Assembly (NCBI RefSeq): GCF_900128995.1
Contig: NZ_FQUE01000002.1
Span: 248,001 to 312,000, forward strand
DNA: 64,000 nucleotides
Direction: 5' to 3'
DNA from: Loktanella atrilutea
GTDB taxonomy: Bacteria; Pseudomonadota; Alphaproteobacteria; Rhodobacterales; Rhodobacteraceae
This document shows, piece by piece, positions 46,045 through 56,246 of the stretch. The notes under the pieces were generated by a model. The model made no database searches. It saw only the letters and a list, made by a program, of their open reading frames with translations, and had not been told where the DNA came from. Within the stretch, counting starts at the first letter, position 1. Every line of letters starts with the position of its first letter. Both the position numbers and the translations under genes were made by a program.

Positions 46045-47357
46045 GGGGTTTCCTTGATCTGGGTGGTGGCCGGGTCGAAGTCGTGGAAGTATTTCGCCAG
46101 CCGCACGTCGGCGGTGCGGGCGTGCCCCTCCATCCCCTCGAGGCGAGAGATGCGCGCCGTCGCCTCGGCAACGGGGCGCGCACCGAGGCGGGTCGCCTGC
46201 TGCCACGTGACGATCTTCATGAACTTGTGGACCGACAGGCCGCCGGTGTATTTCGCGGCCCCGCTGGTCGGCAGGACATGGTTCGTGCCGCTGGCCTTGT
46301 CGCCGAAGGCCACCGTCGTCTCCTCGCCCAGAAAGAGGCTGCCGTAGTTGCGCAGGCGGTTCAGCCACCATGGCAGGTCGGCGGCCTGCACGTGCAGGTG
46401 TTCCGGCGCATAGTCATCCGACGTGGCGGCCAGTTCCTCGCGGCTGTCGCAAAGGATCACCTCGGCGCAGTCGCGCCACGCGGCCTCGGCATTCAGGCGA
46501 TTGACCTCCGGCAGGCTGGCGATCAGAGCGGGCACGCGGGCCATGACGTCACAGGCCAGGGTTTCATCATCCGTGATCAGCCAGACGGGTGAATTGTAGC
46601 CATGTTCTGCCTGCCCTACGAGGTCGGCGGCGACGATGGCGGGCTCTGCCGTCGCGTCCGCCACGATGAGGCTGTCGGTGGGGCCGGCCACCATGTCGAT
46701 ACCGACGCGGCCGAAGAGGAGGCGTTTCGCCTCGGCCACGAACTGGTTGCCGGGACCGACGAGGATGTCCGCGGGCGGCAGGCCCAGCAGACCGAAGGCC
46801 ATGGCGGCGATGGCTTGCACACCGCCCATCGCGACGATGGTGTCGGCGCCGCACAGATCGGCGGCAAAGATCAGGGCGTCATCGATACCGTCGGCCCCAC
46901 GCGGCGGCGAGCAGGCGGTGATGTGACCGACGCCAGCGACCTTCGCCGTCGTCACCGTCATGATCGCGCTGGCGATATGGCTGTAACGGCCACCCGGAAC
47001 ATAGCATCCGGCGGCGCTGACTGGGAGGTTTCGCTGGCCCACGGTCAGTCCGGGCAAGACCTCCAGCGTTATATCCTGCAAGGTTGCACGCTGGGCGGTG
47101 GCAAATCGCGCGATATTGGCGTGGGCAAAGCGGATGTCGGCTTTGGTCACTTCCGGCACGCGGTCGCAGGCGGCGGCGATCTGTGCGGCGCTCAGGACAA
47201 CGGTGCCGTCGTAACGGTCGAACTGGCGCGCGTATTCCAGCGCAACCGCATCGCCGCCCGCCTCGATCCGGGTGAGCATGTCCTGCACGATCTGCCGCAC
47301 GTCGGAGGCGTCCGTTTCTGGCCGCCGGGTTGCCCGTTTCAGATAGGTCCGCGTCAT
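46041..47357 (-). CDS. hpsN: HisD-like sulfopropanediol dehydrogenase (HpsN type)
   Basis: A zinc- and NAD-dependent alcohol dehydrogenase of the histidinol-dehydrogenase family, 438 residues. GPGNQFVAEAKRLLFGRVGIDMVAGPTDSL-type blocks, VGQAEHGYNSPVW and YAPEHLHVQA hold the metal and catalytic residues. The AGPTDSL and EHGYNSPVW variants differ from true HisD (AGPSE, EHGPDS) and match HpsN as I recall it, which oxidises R-2,3-dihydroxypropane-1-sulfonate to 3-sulfolactate. Coupling to comDE supports this. ATG 47357 follows GGAGGGG. It begins 54 bp after pgm and may be read from the glycogen transcript. Confidence 0.78.
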   Translation of the reverse strand: MTRTYLKRATRRPETDASDVRQIVQDMLTRIEAGGDAVALEYARQFDRYDGTVVLSAAQIAAACDRVPEVTKADIRFAHANIARFATAQRATLQDITLEVLPGLTVGQRNLPVSAAGCYVPGGRYSHIASAIMTVTTAKVAGVGHITACSPPRGADGIDDALIFAADLCGADTIVAMGGVQAIAAMAFGLLGLPPADILVGPGNQFVAEAKRLLFGRVGIDMVAGPTDSLIVADATAEPAIVAADLVGQAEHGYNSPVWLITDDETLACDVMARVPALIASLPEVNRLNAEAAWRDCAEVILCDSREELAATSDDYAPEHLHVQAADLPWWLNRLRNYGSLFLGEETTVAFGDKASGTNHVLPTSGAAKYTGGLSVHKFMKIVTWQQATRLGARPVAEATARISRLEGMEGHARTADVRLAKYFHDFDPATTQIKETP

Positions 47358-47411
47358 CGCCCCTCCGCTCTCGGCGCTACCTTGCGTCCGGGGCGGGGCA
47401 ATTGGCAAGGG

Positions 47412-49064
<1,653 letters not shown>

Positions 49065-51191
49065 TCAAGCGGGGGTCTGGGCAAAGACGCAGACGGAATG
49101 TGCTGCGATCTTGGCCGTCGCATCGCCGATGCATTGCGGTCCGTCCTCCGGCGCGGCCGTGTCGAGCACGAGTTCCCACAGGCAGTTGTCCGGAAGGTCC
49201 GGCAGCGTGATCGTGACCTCGTCACCCGCATTGAAGGTCAGGAACAGTGTGTCCGTCGAGGCCGCGTATTCCGGCGTGTCCGAGGAGGTGCGCACTTCGA
49301 CCGACAGGGCGCGCCAGTCGGGGTTCTGCCAGTCGGCGGCCGATGGTGCGCGCCCGTCGGGCATCCGCCAGAACAGGTCGGGCTTTCCGTCGACGCGCCG
49401 CGCCCGGCTGTGCAGGAACCGCGACTGTCGCAGCACCGGGTGCGCGCGGCGCAGGTGCGCGAGCCTTTCGACGAAGGCGAGCAGCTTGTGGTCTGGCTTG
49501 TGCCAGTTCACCCAGCCCTGATCGTTGTCCTGCGCATAGGTATTGTTGTTGCCCCATTGCGAATTCCCGATCTCGTCCCCGGACAGCAGGAACGGGGTGC
49601 CTTGGCTGAGAAAGACCGTGGCCAGCAGGTTACGCTTGCGTTGTGCGCGGGCAGCGCGGATCGCGGCGTCGTCGGTCGGGCCTTCGTGACCCAGATTGTC
49701 CGAATAGTTGTCATCCTTGCCGTCGCGATTGTCCTCGCCGTTGGCCTTGTTGTGCTTGACGTTGTAGCTGACGAGGTCTTCCAGCACGAAACCATCGTGG
49801 ACGGTGACGAAATTGACCGACGACGTGGCGGCCCGGCCCGAATGGTCAAATTGCTCGGCAGACCCGACGACGCGCTTGGCCAGTTCCGCCGTCATCCCCG
49901 TGTCGCCGCGCCAGTACTTACGGACGTTGTCGCGATACTTGTCGTTGAACTCTAGGAAGGGATGCGGCCAGTTGCCCAACTGGTAGCCGCCGGGGCCAAG
50001 GTCCCAGGGTTCCGCGATCAGCTTGACGTTGCCCAGTACCGGGTCCTGCCGCAGCGCGTCGAGGAACCCGCCCTGCCGGTCGAAGCCATGCTCTTCCCGT
50101 CCCAGTATCGTGGCAAGGTCGAAGCGGAAGCCATCGACATGCATCACCTCGACCCAGTAGCGCATGGAATCCATGATCATGCGCAGCACCATGGGGTGTT
50201 CGACGCGCAGCGTATTGCCGGTGCCGGTATCGTTGACGTAGAACCGCCTGTCTTCAGCCAGACGGTAATAGGACAGGTTGTCGAACCCCTTGAACGACAG
50301 GGTCGGCCCCAGTTCGTTGCCTTCGGCGGTGTGGTTATAGACCACGTCCAGCACCACCTCAATCCCGGCAGAATGGAAGCGCCGCACCATGGTCTGGAAC
50401 TCCCAGACCCCCTGATCGGTCATGTAGCGCGGTTCGGGGGCAAAGAAGCCGATCGTGTTGTAACCCCAGTAGTTCCGCAACCCCTGCTGCGACAGGAAAT
50501 GGTCGTCGACATAGGCCTGCGCCGGCATCAGCTGGACGGTCGTCACGCCAATACGCGTCAGATGTTCCAACACCGGCTCTGACGACAGGCCGAGGAACCT
50601 GCCACGGGTCATTGGCGACACGCCGGGCATGCGCGCTGTCATGCCTTTGATGTGGGCTTCGTAAAGGACTGTGTCGGATGGCGTAACGGCCGGCGGCTTG
50701 TCGTCGCCCCAGTTGAAGGACGGATCGACCACCATGCTGCGCGGAACCGCGAAGGCGCTGTCGCGGTTGTCGAAACTCAGGTCCGCACGCGGACTGCCGA
50801 CCTTGTAGCCCATGACTGCATCGGACCAGCGTAACTTGCCCGAGATGCGTTTGGCGTAGGGGTCCAGCAGCAGCTTGTTGTAGTTGAAGCGGTGGCCCTG
50901 TTCCGGATCATAGGGACCCTGAACACGAAAACCGTATTTCGCACCCGGCGTGATGCCCGCGACATAGACGTGCCAGATGTCGCCGTCCCGTTCCAGCAGA
51001 GGGATGCGCGCCCTTTCCTTGCGGCCGTCATCGGTAAAGAGACAAAGGTCGATCGCTTCGGCATGTTCCGAGAACACTGCGAAATTGACGCCCTGCCCAT
51101 CGAAAGTGGCGCCGAGCGGGTTTGGACGGCCGGCGGCGAGCGGGTGATCGCGCAGTTTGGTCGGAATGCCCTGATTGAGGTTTGCGTTCAC
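49065..51191 (-). CDS. glgX: glycogen debranching enzyme GlgX
   Basis: An isoamylase-type GH13 enzyme trimming limit dextrin branches, 708 residues. The N-terminal CBM48 domain (about 20-130) includes GATFDGQGVNFAVFSEHA. The catalytic barrel has VVYNHTAEGNELGP, DGFRFDLATILGRE with the nucleophile Asp, KLIAEPWDLGPGGYQ with the acid/base Glu, and VTVHDGF. The start is GTG 51191 in a GTGA overlap with glgA; upstream in-frame ATG codons would lie inside glgA. A 27-bp gap leads to pgm. Confidence 0.93.
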   Translation of the reverse strand: MNANLNQGIPTKLRDHPLAAGRPNPLGATFDGQGVNFAVFSEHAEAIDLCLFTDDGRKERARIPLLERDGDIWHVYVAGITPGAKYGFRVQGPYDPEQGHRFNYNKLLLDPYAKRISGKLRWSDAVMGYKVGSPRADLSFDNRDSAFAVPRSMVVDPSFNWGDDKPPAVTPSDTVLYEAHIKGMTARMPGVSPMTRGRFLGLSSEPVLEHLTRIGVTTVQLMPAQAYVDDHFLSQQGLRNYWGYNTIGFFAPEPRYMTDQGVWEFQTMVRRFHSAGIEVVLDVVYNHTAEGNELGPTLSFKGFDNLSYYRLAEDRRFYVNDTGTGNTLRVEHPMVLRMIMDSMRYWVEVMHVDGFRFDLATILGREEHGFDRQGGFLDALRQDPVLGNVKLIAEPWDLGPGGYQLGNWPHPFLEFNDKYRDNVRKYWRGDTGMTAELAKRVVGSAEQFDHSGRAATSSVNFVTVHDGFVLEDLVSYNVKHNKANGEDNRDGKDDNYSDNLGHEGPTDDAAIRAARAQRKRNLLATVFLSQGTPFLLSGDEIGNSQWGNNNTYAQDNDQGWVNWHKPDHKLLAFVERLAHLRRAHPVLRQSRFLHSRARRVDGKPDLFWRMPDGRAPSAADWQNPDWRALSVEVRTSSDTPEYAASTDTLFLTFNAGDEVTITLPDLPDNCLWELVLDTAAPEDGPQCIGDATAKIAAHSVCVFAQTPA

Positions 51192-52624
51192 GCGGTCAGC
51201 GACTCGTATAAGGCGGCATAAGTTAAAGCAGATGTATCCCATCCCAGCGACTGGGACATCCCGCGTTTTTGCATCAGCGCCCATCCCTTCGTATCGCGAT
51301 GCAAATCAACCACGGTCCGCAGCGCCTGACCGAAGGCCATTGCATCAATCGGATGGAACTGAACGCCCGTCGCCACTCCGGCCTGCCGCGCCATCGGGTT
51401 GGCATGGATCACCGTATCCGCAAGGCCCCCCGTCAACGCCACGACGGGGACGCAGCCGTAGCGCAGGCCGTAAAGCTGGGTCAGGCCGCAGGGCTCGAAC
51501 CGCGAAGGGACCAGCACCGCATCGCCGCCCGCGAACATGCGGTGCGACAACGCCTCGTCATAGCCGATCCGCAGGCCGATCCGATCCGGGTGCGCCCTGG
51601 CCAGATCCTTCAATGCCTCCTCCAGACGGCGTTCGCCGGATCCCAGAATGGCAAGGCCGCCGCCCATTGCCACGAAATCCGCGGCAGCGGCGACGATCAG
51701 GTCGATGCCCTTCTGATCCGTCAGACGGCTGACCACGATCGCAAGCGGCCCGTCGATACCGGTCAGCCCGAACTCTGCCATCAGCCCGTCGCGATTGGCT
51801 TTCTTGCGGCCAAGCGAGGTGCGGCTGTAGGTCTGGGCAATCTCGGGATCTGTTTCCGGGTTCCAGACGGCGTCATCGATGCCATTCAGGATGCCGTGCA
51901 GGTCCCCAGCGCGATAGGCCATCAACCCCTCGAGCCCCATGCCGAAGTCGCCGCGCATCAGTTCTGCCGCATAGGTCGGGCTGACGGTCGTGATGGCATC
52001 GGCTGTAGCGAGGCCCGCCTTCAGGCTGGACAGGTGCCCCCAGTATTCCAGCGTATCGGAATTGAAAGCTTCGAACGGCAGGCGCAGCTGTCCCAGCATG
52101 GCGGCAGGGGCATTTCCTTGGAACGCGATGTTATGGATGGTCATGACCGTCCTGACACGGGTATCGCCGGCAAACCGCAGGTAGGCGGGTGCGAAGCCCG
52201 CTTGCCAGTCGTGCCCATGAAGGATGTCCGGCGTCCAACCATCGGACAGACCTTCGATGGCAATGCAGGAGGCGGCCCATGACAGGGCCGCAAACCGTAT
52301 CGCATTGTCGGGGAAATCCTGCGGATCGCCGTAGGGGCCACCATTGCGGTCGTAGAGGTGTGGCGCATCCAGCAACAACACCGTGTCGGCCCCCACCTGC
52401 CCCGCGCGGACCCGCGCCGGACCGCCGAAAAGGTCCGGGTCGGACCACAGCACGCTGTCCGCCTCGGTCCGCGCGATCAGATCGGGATAGGCCGGCAGCA
52501 GGGTACGCATGTCCCATCCCTGCCCGGCCAATGCGCCGGGCAAGGCACCTGCCACATCTGCCAGACCGCCAGTCTTGATCAGCGGCACGTATTCGGAGGC
52601 GACGGAAAGGACGCGACCCGGCAT
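51188..52624 (-). CDS. glgA: glycogen synthase GlgA
   Basis: ADP-glucose-dependent GT5 glycogen synthase, 478 residues. LIKTGGLADVAGALP near residue 15 holds the KTGG ADP-glucose motif. DILHGHDWQAGFAPAYL, MTIHNIAFQG and SRFEPCGLTQLYGLRYG with its catalytic Glu follow. ATG 52624 lies 3 bases after the glgC stop. Its stop overlaps glgX. It extends alpha-1,4 chains using GlgC product. Confidence 0.95.
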   Translation of the reverse strand: MPGRVLSVASEYVPLIKTGGLADVAGALPGALAGQGWDMRTLLPAYPDLIARTEADSVLWSDPDLFGGPARVRAGQVGADTVLLLDAPHLYDRNGGPYGDPQDFPDNAIRFAALSWAASCIAIEGLSDGWTPDILHGHDWQAGFAPAYLRFAGDTRVRTVMTIHNIAFQGNAPAAMLGQLRLPFEAFNSDTLEYWGHLSSLKAGLATADAITTVSPTYAAELMRGDFGMGLEGLMAYRAGDLHGILNGIDDAVWNPETDPEIAQTYSRTSLGRKKANRDGLMAEFGLTGIDGPLAIVVSRLTDQKGIDLIVAAAADFVAMGGGLAILGSGERRLEEALKDLARAHPDRIGLRIGYDEALSHRMFAGGDAVLVPSRFEPCGLTQLYGLRYGCVPVVALTGGLADTVIHANPMARQAGVATGVQFHPIDAMAFGQALRTVVDLHRDTKGWALMQKRGMSQSLGWDTSALTYAALYESLTA

Positions 52625-52627
52625 GTC

Positions 52628-53899
52628 TCAGGCCCTGTCGTTGAAGGCGTCGATCATGGCCTTCGTGACCAGCACGACGCCACCTTCCGACACCCGGAAA
52701 CCGTTTGCGCGGTCCATGTCAGGGTCCTCGCCAATCGACAGTCCTTCAGGGATTTCGACCCCGCGGTCCAGGACGCAGTTGCGCAGTTGTGCGCTGCGAT
52801 TGACCACAACGTCCGGCAGGGCGACCACCCGGTGCAGCGCGGCATAAGAATGTGTCCGCACGCCTGTGAAAAGCAAGGATTCCGATATTTCGGAACCGGA
52901 GATGATGCAGTTGCCGCTGACCATCGACGACACGGCAGATCCGCGTCGGCCATCCTCGTTATGGATGAACTTCGCCGGCGGGACACTTTCCGCGTAGGTC
53001 CAGATTGGCCAGCTGGTATCGTAAAGGTCCAGAGGAGGCGTGAATTGCGTAAGGTCGATATTGGCCTGCCAGAATGCATCGATTGTGCCGACGTCACGCC
53101 AGTAGGGTTCCGTCTCCAGCCCCGAGGTAACGCAGGAATCCTCGAACCGGTGGGCCATCGCCTTGCCGTTGGCCACCATGTAGGGAATGATGTCGTGGCC
53201 GAAATCGTGGCTGGAATTGGTGTCGTTCAGGTCATCCAGCAACCGTGCACGCAGTACTTTCCAGTCGAAGATGTAGATACCCATGGACGCAAGCGCGTGA
53301 TCTGGATCGCCGGGGATGCTGGGCGGATCCTTCGGTTTTTCTAGAAAATCGGTGATCCGGTTCTGCCCGTCGACGTGCATGACGCCGAAGGCCACCGCCT
53401 CCATCCGGGGCACGGTCAGGCAGCCGATCGTCACGTCGGCGCCCGTGTCCACATGCTGCTGCAGCATGACCTCGTAATCCATCTTGTAGATGTGGTCGCC
53501 CGCCAGCACCACGATGTAATCGATGTCGTAACTGTCGATGATATCGATGTTCTGCGTCACCGCATCGGCGGTGCCGACGTACCACTTCGTCTCGTCCATG
53601 CGCTGCGAGGCCGGAAGGATATCGAGGAATTCGTTCCGCTCCGCCCGCAGGAAGCCCCAGCCGCGCTGGCAATGGCGGATCAAGCTGTGGGCCTTATATT
53701 GCGTGGCGATCGCCATCTTGCGGATACCGGAATTCAGGGCATTCGACAGGGCGAAGTCGACGATCCGGGTCTTTCCGCCGAAGTAGACGGCCGGCTTAGC
53801 GCGGTTGTCGGTCAGTTCCTTCAGGCGGCTGCCCCGGCCGCCCGCCAGGACGAAAGCCAGCGCGCGGTTCGATAGGCGGGTATTGGGCGTCGGTTTCAT
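52628..53899 (-). CDS. glgC: glucose-1-phosphate adenylyltransferase GlgC
   Basis: Makes ADP-glucose, 423 residues, the regulated first step of glycogen synthesis. It has [37 protein letters not shown] and [22 protein letters not shown] and [12 protein letters not shown] form the active site. The C-terminal beta-helix covers about 300-423. ATG 53899 was chosen for GGGAGGA 7 bases upstream; an in-frame ATG 39 bases earlier has no such site. It opens the glgC-glgA-glgX-pgm operon. The divergent 248-bp spacer upstream shows no clear promoter. Confidence 0.95.
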   Translation of the reverse strand: MKPTPNTRLSNRALAFVLAGGRGSRLKELTDNRAKPAVYFGGKTRIVDFALSNALNSGIRKMAIATQYKAHSLIRHCQRGWGFLRAERNEFLDILPASQRMDETKWYVGTADAVTQNIDIIDSYDIDYIVVLAGDHIYKMDYEVMLQQHVDTGADVTIGCLTVPRMEAVAFGVMHVDGQNRITDFLEKPKDPPSIPGDPDHALASMGIYIFDWKVLRARLLDDLNDTNSSHDFGHDIIPYMVANGKAMAHRFEDSCVTSGLETEPYWRDVGTIDAFWQANIDLTQFTPPLDLYDTSWPIWTYAESVPPAKFIHNEDGRRGSAVSSMVSGNCIISGSEISESLLFTGVRTHSYAALHRVVALPDVVVNRSAQLRNCVLDRGVEIPEGLSIGEDPDMDRANGFRVSEGGVVLVTKAMIDAFNDRA

Positions 53900-54147
53900 G
53901 TCTTTCCTCCCAGAAATTTCATGTGGCGTCATTTGCACCGGACGACGATCGCGCGGCTTTCATGCATTCCAACCGCTCCGGCAGCGGAACGCAAGATATT
54001 CACGGTTTAGAAAGAAATTGGCCGTCATCTGAGGACTGCGGCAGAAAGCCAGCGACTCAGGATACGGCGCATCACCGGCGCTTTCGATCCTGAAAACCCT
54101 GCGTCGTATTGCCCGATATTTGACCTTATCGAGGGGCGGCCCAGGCC

Positions 54148-55047
54148 ATGAGAAAGAAGAACGGGATTGCCGTGCACTATCTGACCCTGTTGTGGCTCTT
54201 ATTGACAACGTCGTTCGCGACGGCTCAATCAGATGTCAAGATCGACGACGGACGGCTGTTTTACGACGACCGGGTGACGGACAGTCGCGATTGCTTTCGC
54301 GCCTGCACGCCCTTCTTCGACCATCGGGATGCACCGACGTTCGGCCCCGGCATGGCCACTACGTCAGGTTCATTCTCGCAATATCGCGTCGGGTCGGAAA
54401 CGTTCGTGCCAACCCGGCACCGTGTCGAGCATCGCAATGCGAGTGGTTTCAAGCGCGTCTATCCTACGACTGGCGCCAGCACTTCCCCTTGGGGATCTGA
54501 AGACGATTTGGCGCATCATAAGCTGCAAACAGCGCGTAGTGAATCTCGGCCGATCAACATCATCGCGCAGGTCAACGACTTCGCCTTGGCTCCGAACCAG
54601 ATCATTGCCACTGTGACCGCCAATGCCCGCCATACCCTTTCCTTGACTCACGCCACTATTTCTTACCTTTTAATGAATGAGCATGCCGCCTGGGATGATG
54701 GGAGAAGCTTCCAGTTGGACCTCATCCTCGGTGAACTTATGGGCCGACATAATTTCTCCGGCACAAACCTGACGACCCTGTCGTTCGGCCACAGCATACA
54801 AGCCCCTGTGCAGGGGGCCGACTTTTTGCTGGGCGGCGATGTCATGGTTTTTGGCAAGAGCAATGTGCCGCTCGGCCCATCCAACAGGTCTCCGCAATTT
54901 ACAAACCACAGCGGCCGCCCAGACGATCGCTGGCAATTGGCGTCCGGGATCGCCCTGTTCTACGATGCAACCTCTCTCCGCCCCGAAATCCGCAGACAGA
55001 CCGATGGAAGGATCACGGGGTCACTGAAACTGAATTTCAATTTCTGA
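54148..55047 (+). CDS. unrecognised secreted protein, possible outer-membrane beta-barrel
   Basis: I do not recognise this 299-residue protein. It has an N-terminal signal peptide (MRKKNGIAVHYLTLLWLLLT, cleavage after ATA or AQ) and no later membrane helix. A Cys pair occurs near residues 49-53. The C-terminal third alternates polar and apolar residues and ends in TGSLKLNFNF, a terminal Phe as in outer-membrane barrels. The surrounding DNA (about 54.0-55.05 kb) looks less G+C rich than its neighbours and codon use seems less biased, hinting at later acquisition. No adjacent gene suggests a role. The ribosome-binding site is weak. Confidence 0.6.
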   Translation: MRKKNGIAVHYLTLLWLLLTTSFATAQSDVKIDDGRLFYDDRVTDSRDCFRACTPFFDHRDAPTFGPGMATTSGSFSQYRVGSETFVPTRHRVEHRNASGFKRVYPTTGASTSPWGSEDDLAHHKLQTARSESRPINIIAQVNDFALAPNQIIATVTANARHTLSLTHATISYLLMNEHAAWDDGRSFQLDLILGELMGRHNFSGTNLTTLSFGHSIQAPVQGADFLLGGDVMVFGKSNVPLGPSNRSPQFTNHSGRPDDRWQLASGIALFYDATSLRPEIRRQTDGRITGSLKLNFNF

Positions 55048-55159
55048 CCATAAACCGCAGTCGGTCGCTTGCCTACGAGGCCCGGCTGTGCCTACCTTGG
55101 ATTCATGACCACGTGCGACAAACGACGCGGGGCGTGCAGTCGAGGCTAAAAGAGCAGGC

Positions 55160-56230
55160 ATGGACACGGGCTTTACCGGCACGTTTGTCGTTCCCTGGTC
55201 GCAAACGGAACTGGACGGGCGCCGGTCTGCGCCGGTTGACGACATTCGTGCGGGCGCCGTCTGGTCATGGACCGGGGCGCCGGTCCGCGTGGACGGGCCA
55301 AGCGCCATTCTTCCATTGGGGCCGTCGAGGGACATGGCAGACCTACGAAAGCGCGCTGCACCCGCAGTGCGACGCATCCTGGCGGGATCGCGAGCTCCGG
55401 CAGCGTGGCCCCCGCCGACACCGCAGGATCCGCTGTTCACAGACAGCTTCGACGTTACAGACGGCTATGCCGCGTGGACCGTCACGCTAGTCCCGCGCGG
55501 GCGCGGCCGCACGCCTCTCTTGATGTTCCACGATGCCCTGCCGCCCCGCGATACCGACCTCTGGATCGTGCGCCATGACATCGACATCATGACATTGGCC
55601 GAAGCCTCGGCCCCGCCGCACGGCGTGATCTGCTTCACCCCCGGCACGATGATCCTGACGCCGGAGGGGCCACGCGATGTCGCTTCGCTTGTCGAAGGGT
55701 GCCGTGTGCAGACTCGCGACAATGGACCGGCCGAAGTCCTCTGGATCGGCAGGCGCGAGGTGACAGGTGCCCGGCTGCGCGCGATGCCGGATCTTGCGCC
55801 AATCCGCCTGCGCACCGGTGCGCTGGACAACGATGTCCCGGATGCAGGCCTTCTGGTCTCTCCCGACCATCGCCTCGTGTTGCGCGGACCCAGAGCAAGG
55901 GCCCTCTTCAATACCGAGGAGGTTTTGGTCATGGCTCGGGATCTGGTCGACGATGCGCTGGTGCTGCGCGACCATGGCATGCGCAGGGTTACCTACATCC
56001 ACATGATGCTGGCGCATCATCAGATCGTCTTTGCCAACAACGTGGCAACCGAGAGCTTTCATCCCGCCAGTGCCGCACTGTCTACGATGGGCGACGACGA
56101 CCGCGACCGGATGTTCAGTCGCTTGCCCGCACTGCGACACGACATCGACGCCTACGGCGGCCACGCCCGACGCGTCCTGACCCGCAGCGAAGCGGTCATC
56201 CTATGCCATGATGCCGGGCGCCGGGTCTGA
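55160..56230 (+). CDS. Hint-domain (hedgehog/intein-type) protein
   Basis: A 356-residue protein. The N-terminal half (1-150) has no recognised domain. The C-terminal half begins at VICFTPGTMILTPEGPRDVA, where the Cys is the usual Hint nucleophile position. VSPDHRLVLRGPRA and the closing block HHQIVFANNVATESFHP follow. Proteins with this Hint_2-type module are abundant in Rhodobacterales and usually annotated only by domain. Self-cleavage is possible, but the product is unknown. There is no signal peptide. It lies 112 bp downstream of the unknown secreted protein and is convergent with the ROK regulator gene. Confidence 0.78.
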   Translation: MDTGFTGTFVVPWSQTELDGRRSAPVDDIRAGAVWSWTGAPVRVDGPSAILPLGPSRDMADLRKRAAPAVRRILAGSRAPAAWPPPTPQDPLFTDSFDVTDGYAAWTVTLVPRGRGRTPLLMFHDALPPRDTDLWIVRHDIDIMTLAEASAPPHGVICFTPGTMILTPEGPRDVASLVEGCRVQTRDNGPAEVLWIGRREVTGARLRAMPDLAPIRLRTGALDNDVPDAGLLVSPDHRLVLRGPRARALFNTEEVLVMARDLVDDALVLRDHGMRRVTYIHMMLAHHQIVFANNVATESFHPASAALSTMGDDDRDRMFSRLPALRHDIDAYGGHARRVLTRSEAVILCHDAGRRV

Positions 56231-56246
56231 ATATGTGCGGTCGGTC

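Noticed and set aside
46041-47357. Annotation as histidinol dehydrogenase (hisD)
   Set aside because: The AGPTDSL and AEHGYNSP variants and coupling to comDE fit HpsN better; hisC is nearly 30 kb away in a different operon.
53336-53352. A TTTTTCTAGAAAA stretch similar to the 22852-22873 palindrome
   Set aside because: It lies inside glgC and encodes the conserved Phe-Leu-Glu-Lys-Pro region; its outer arms match only partly, so it is best explained by coding constraint.
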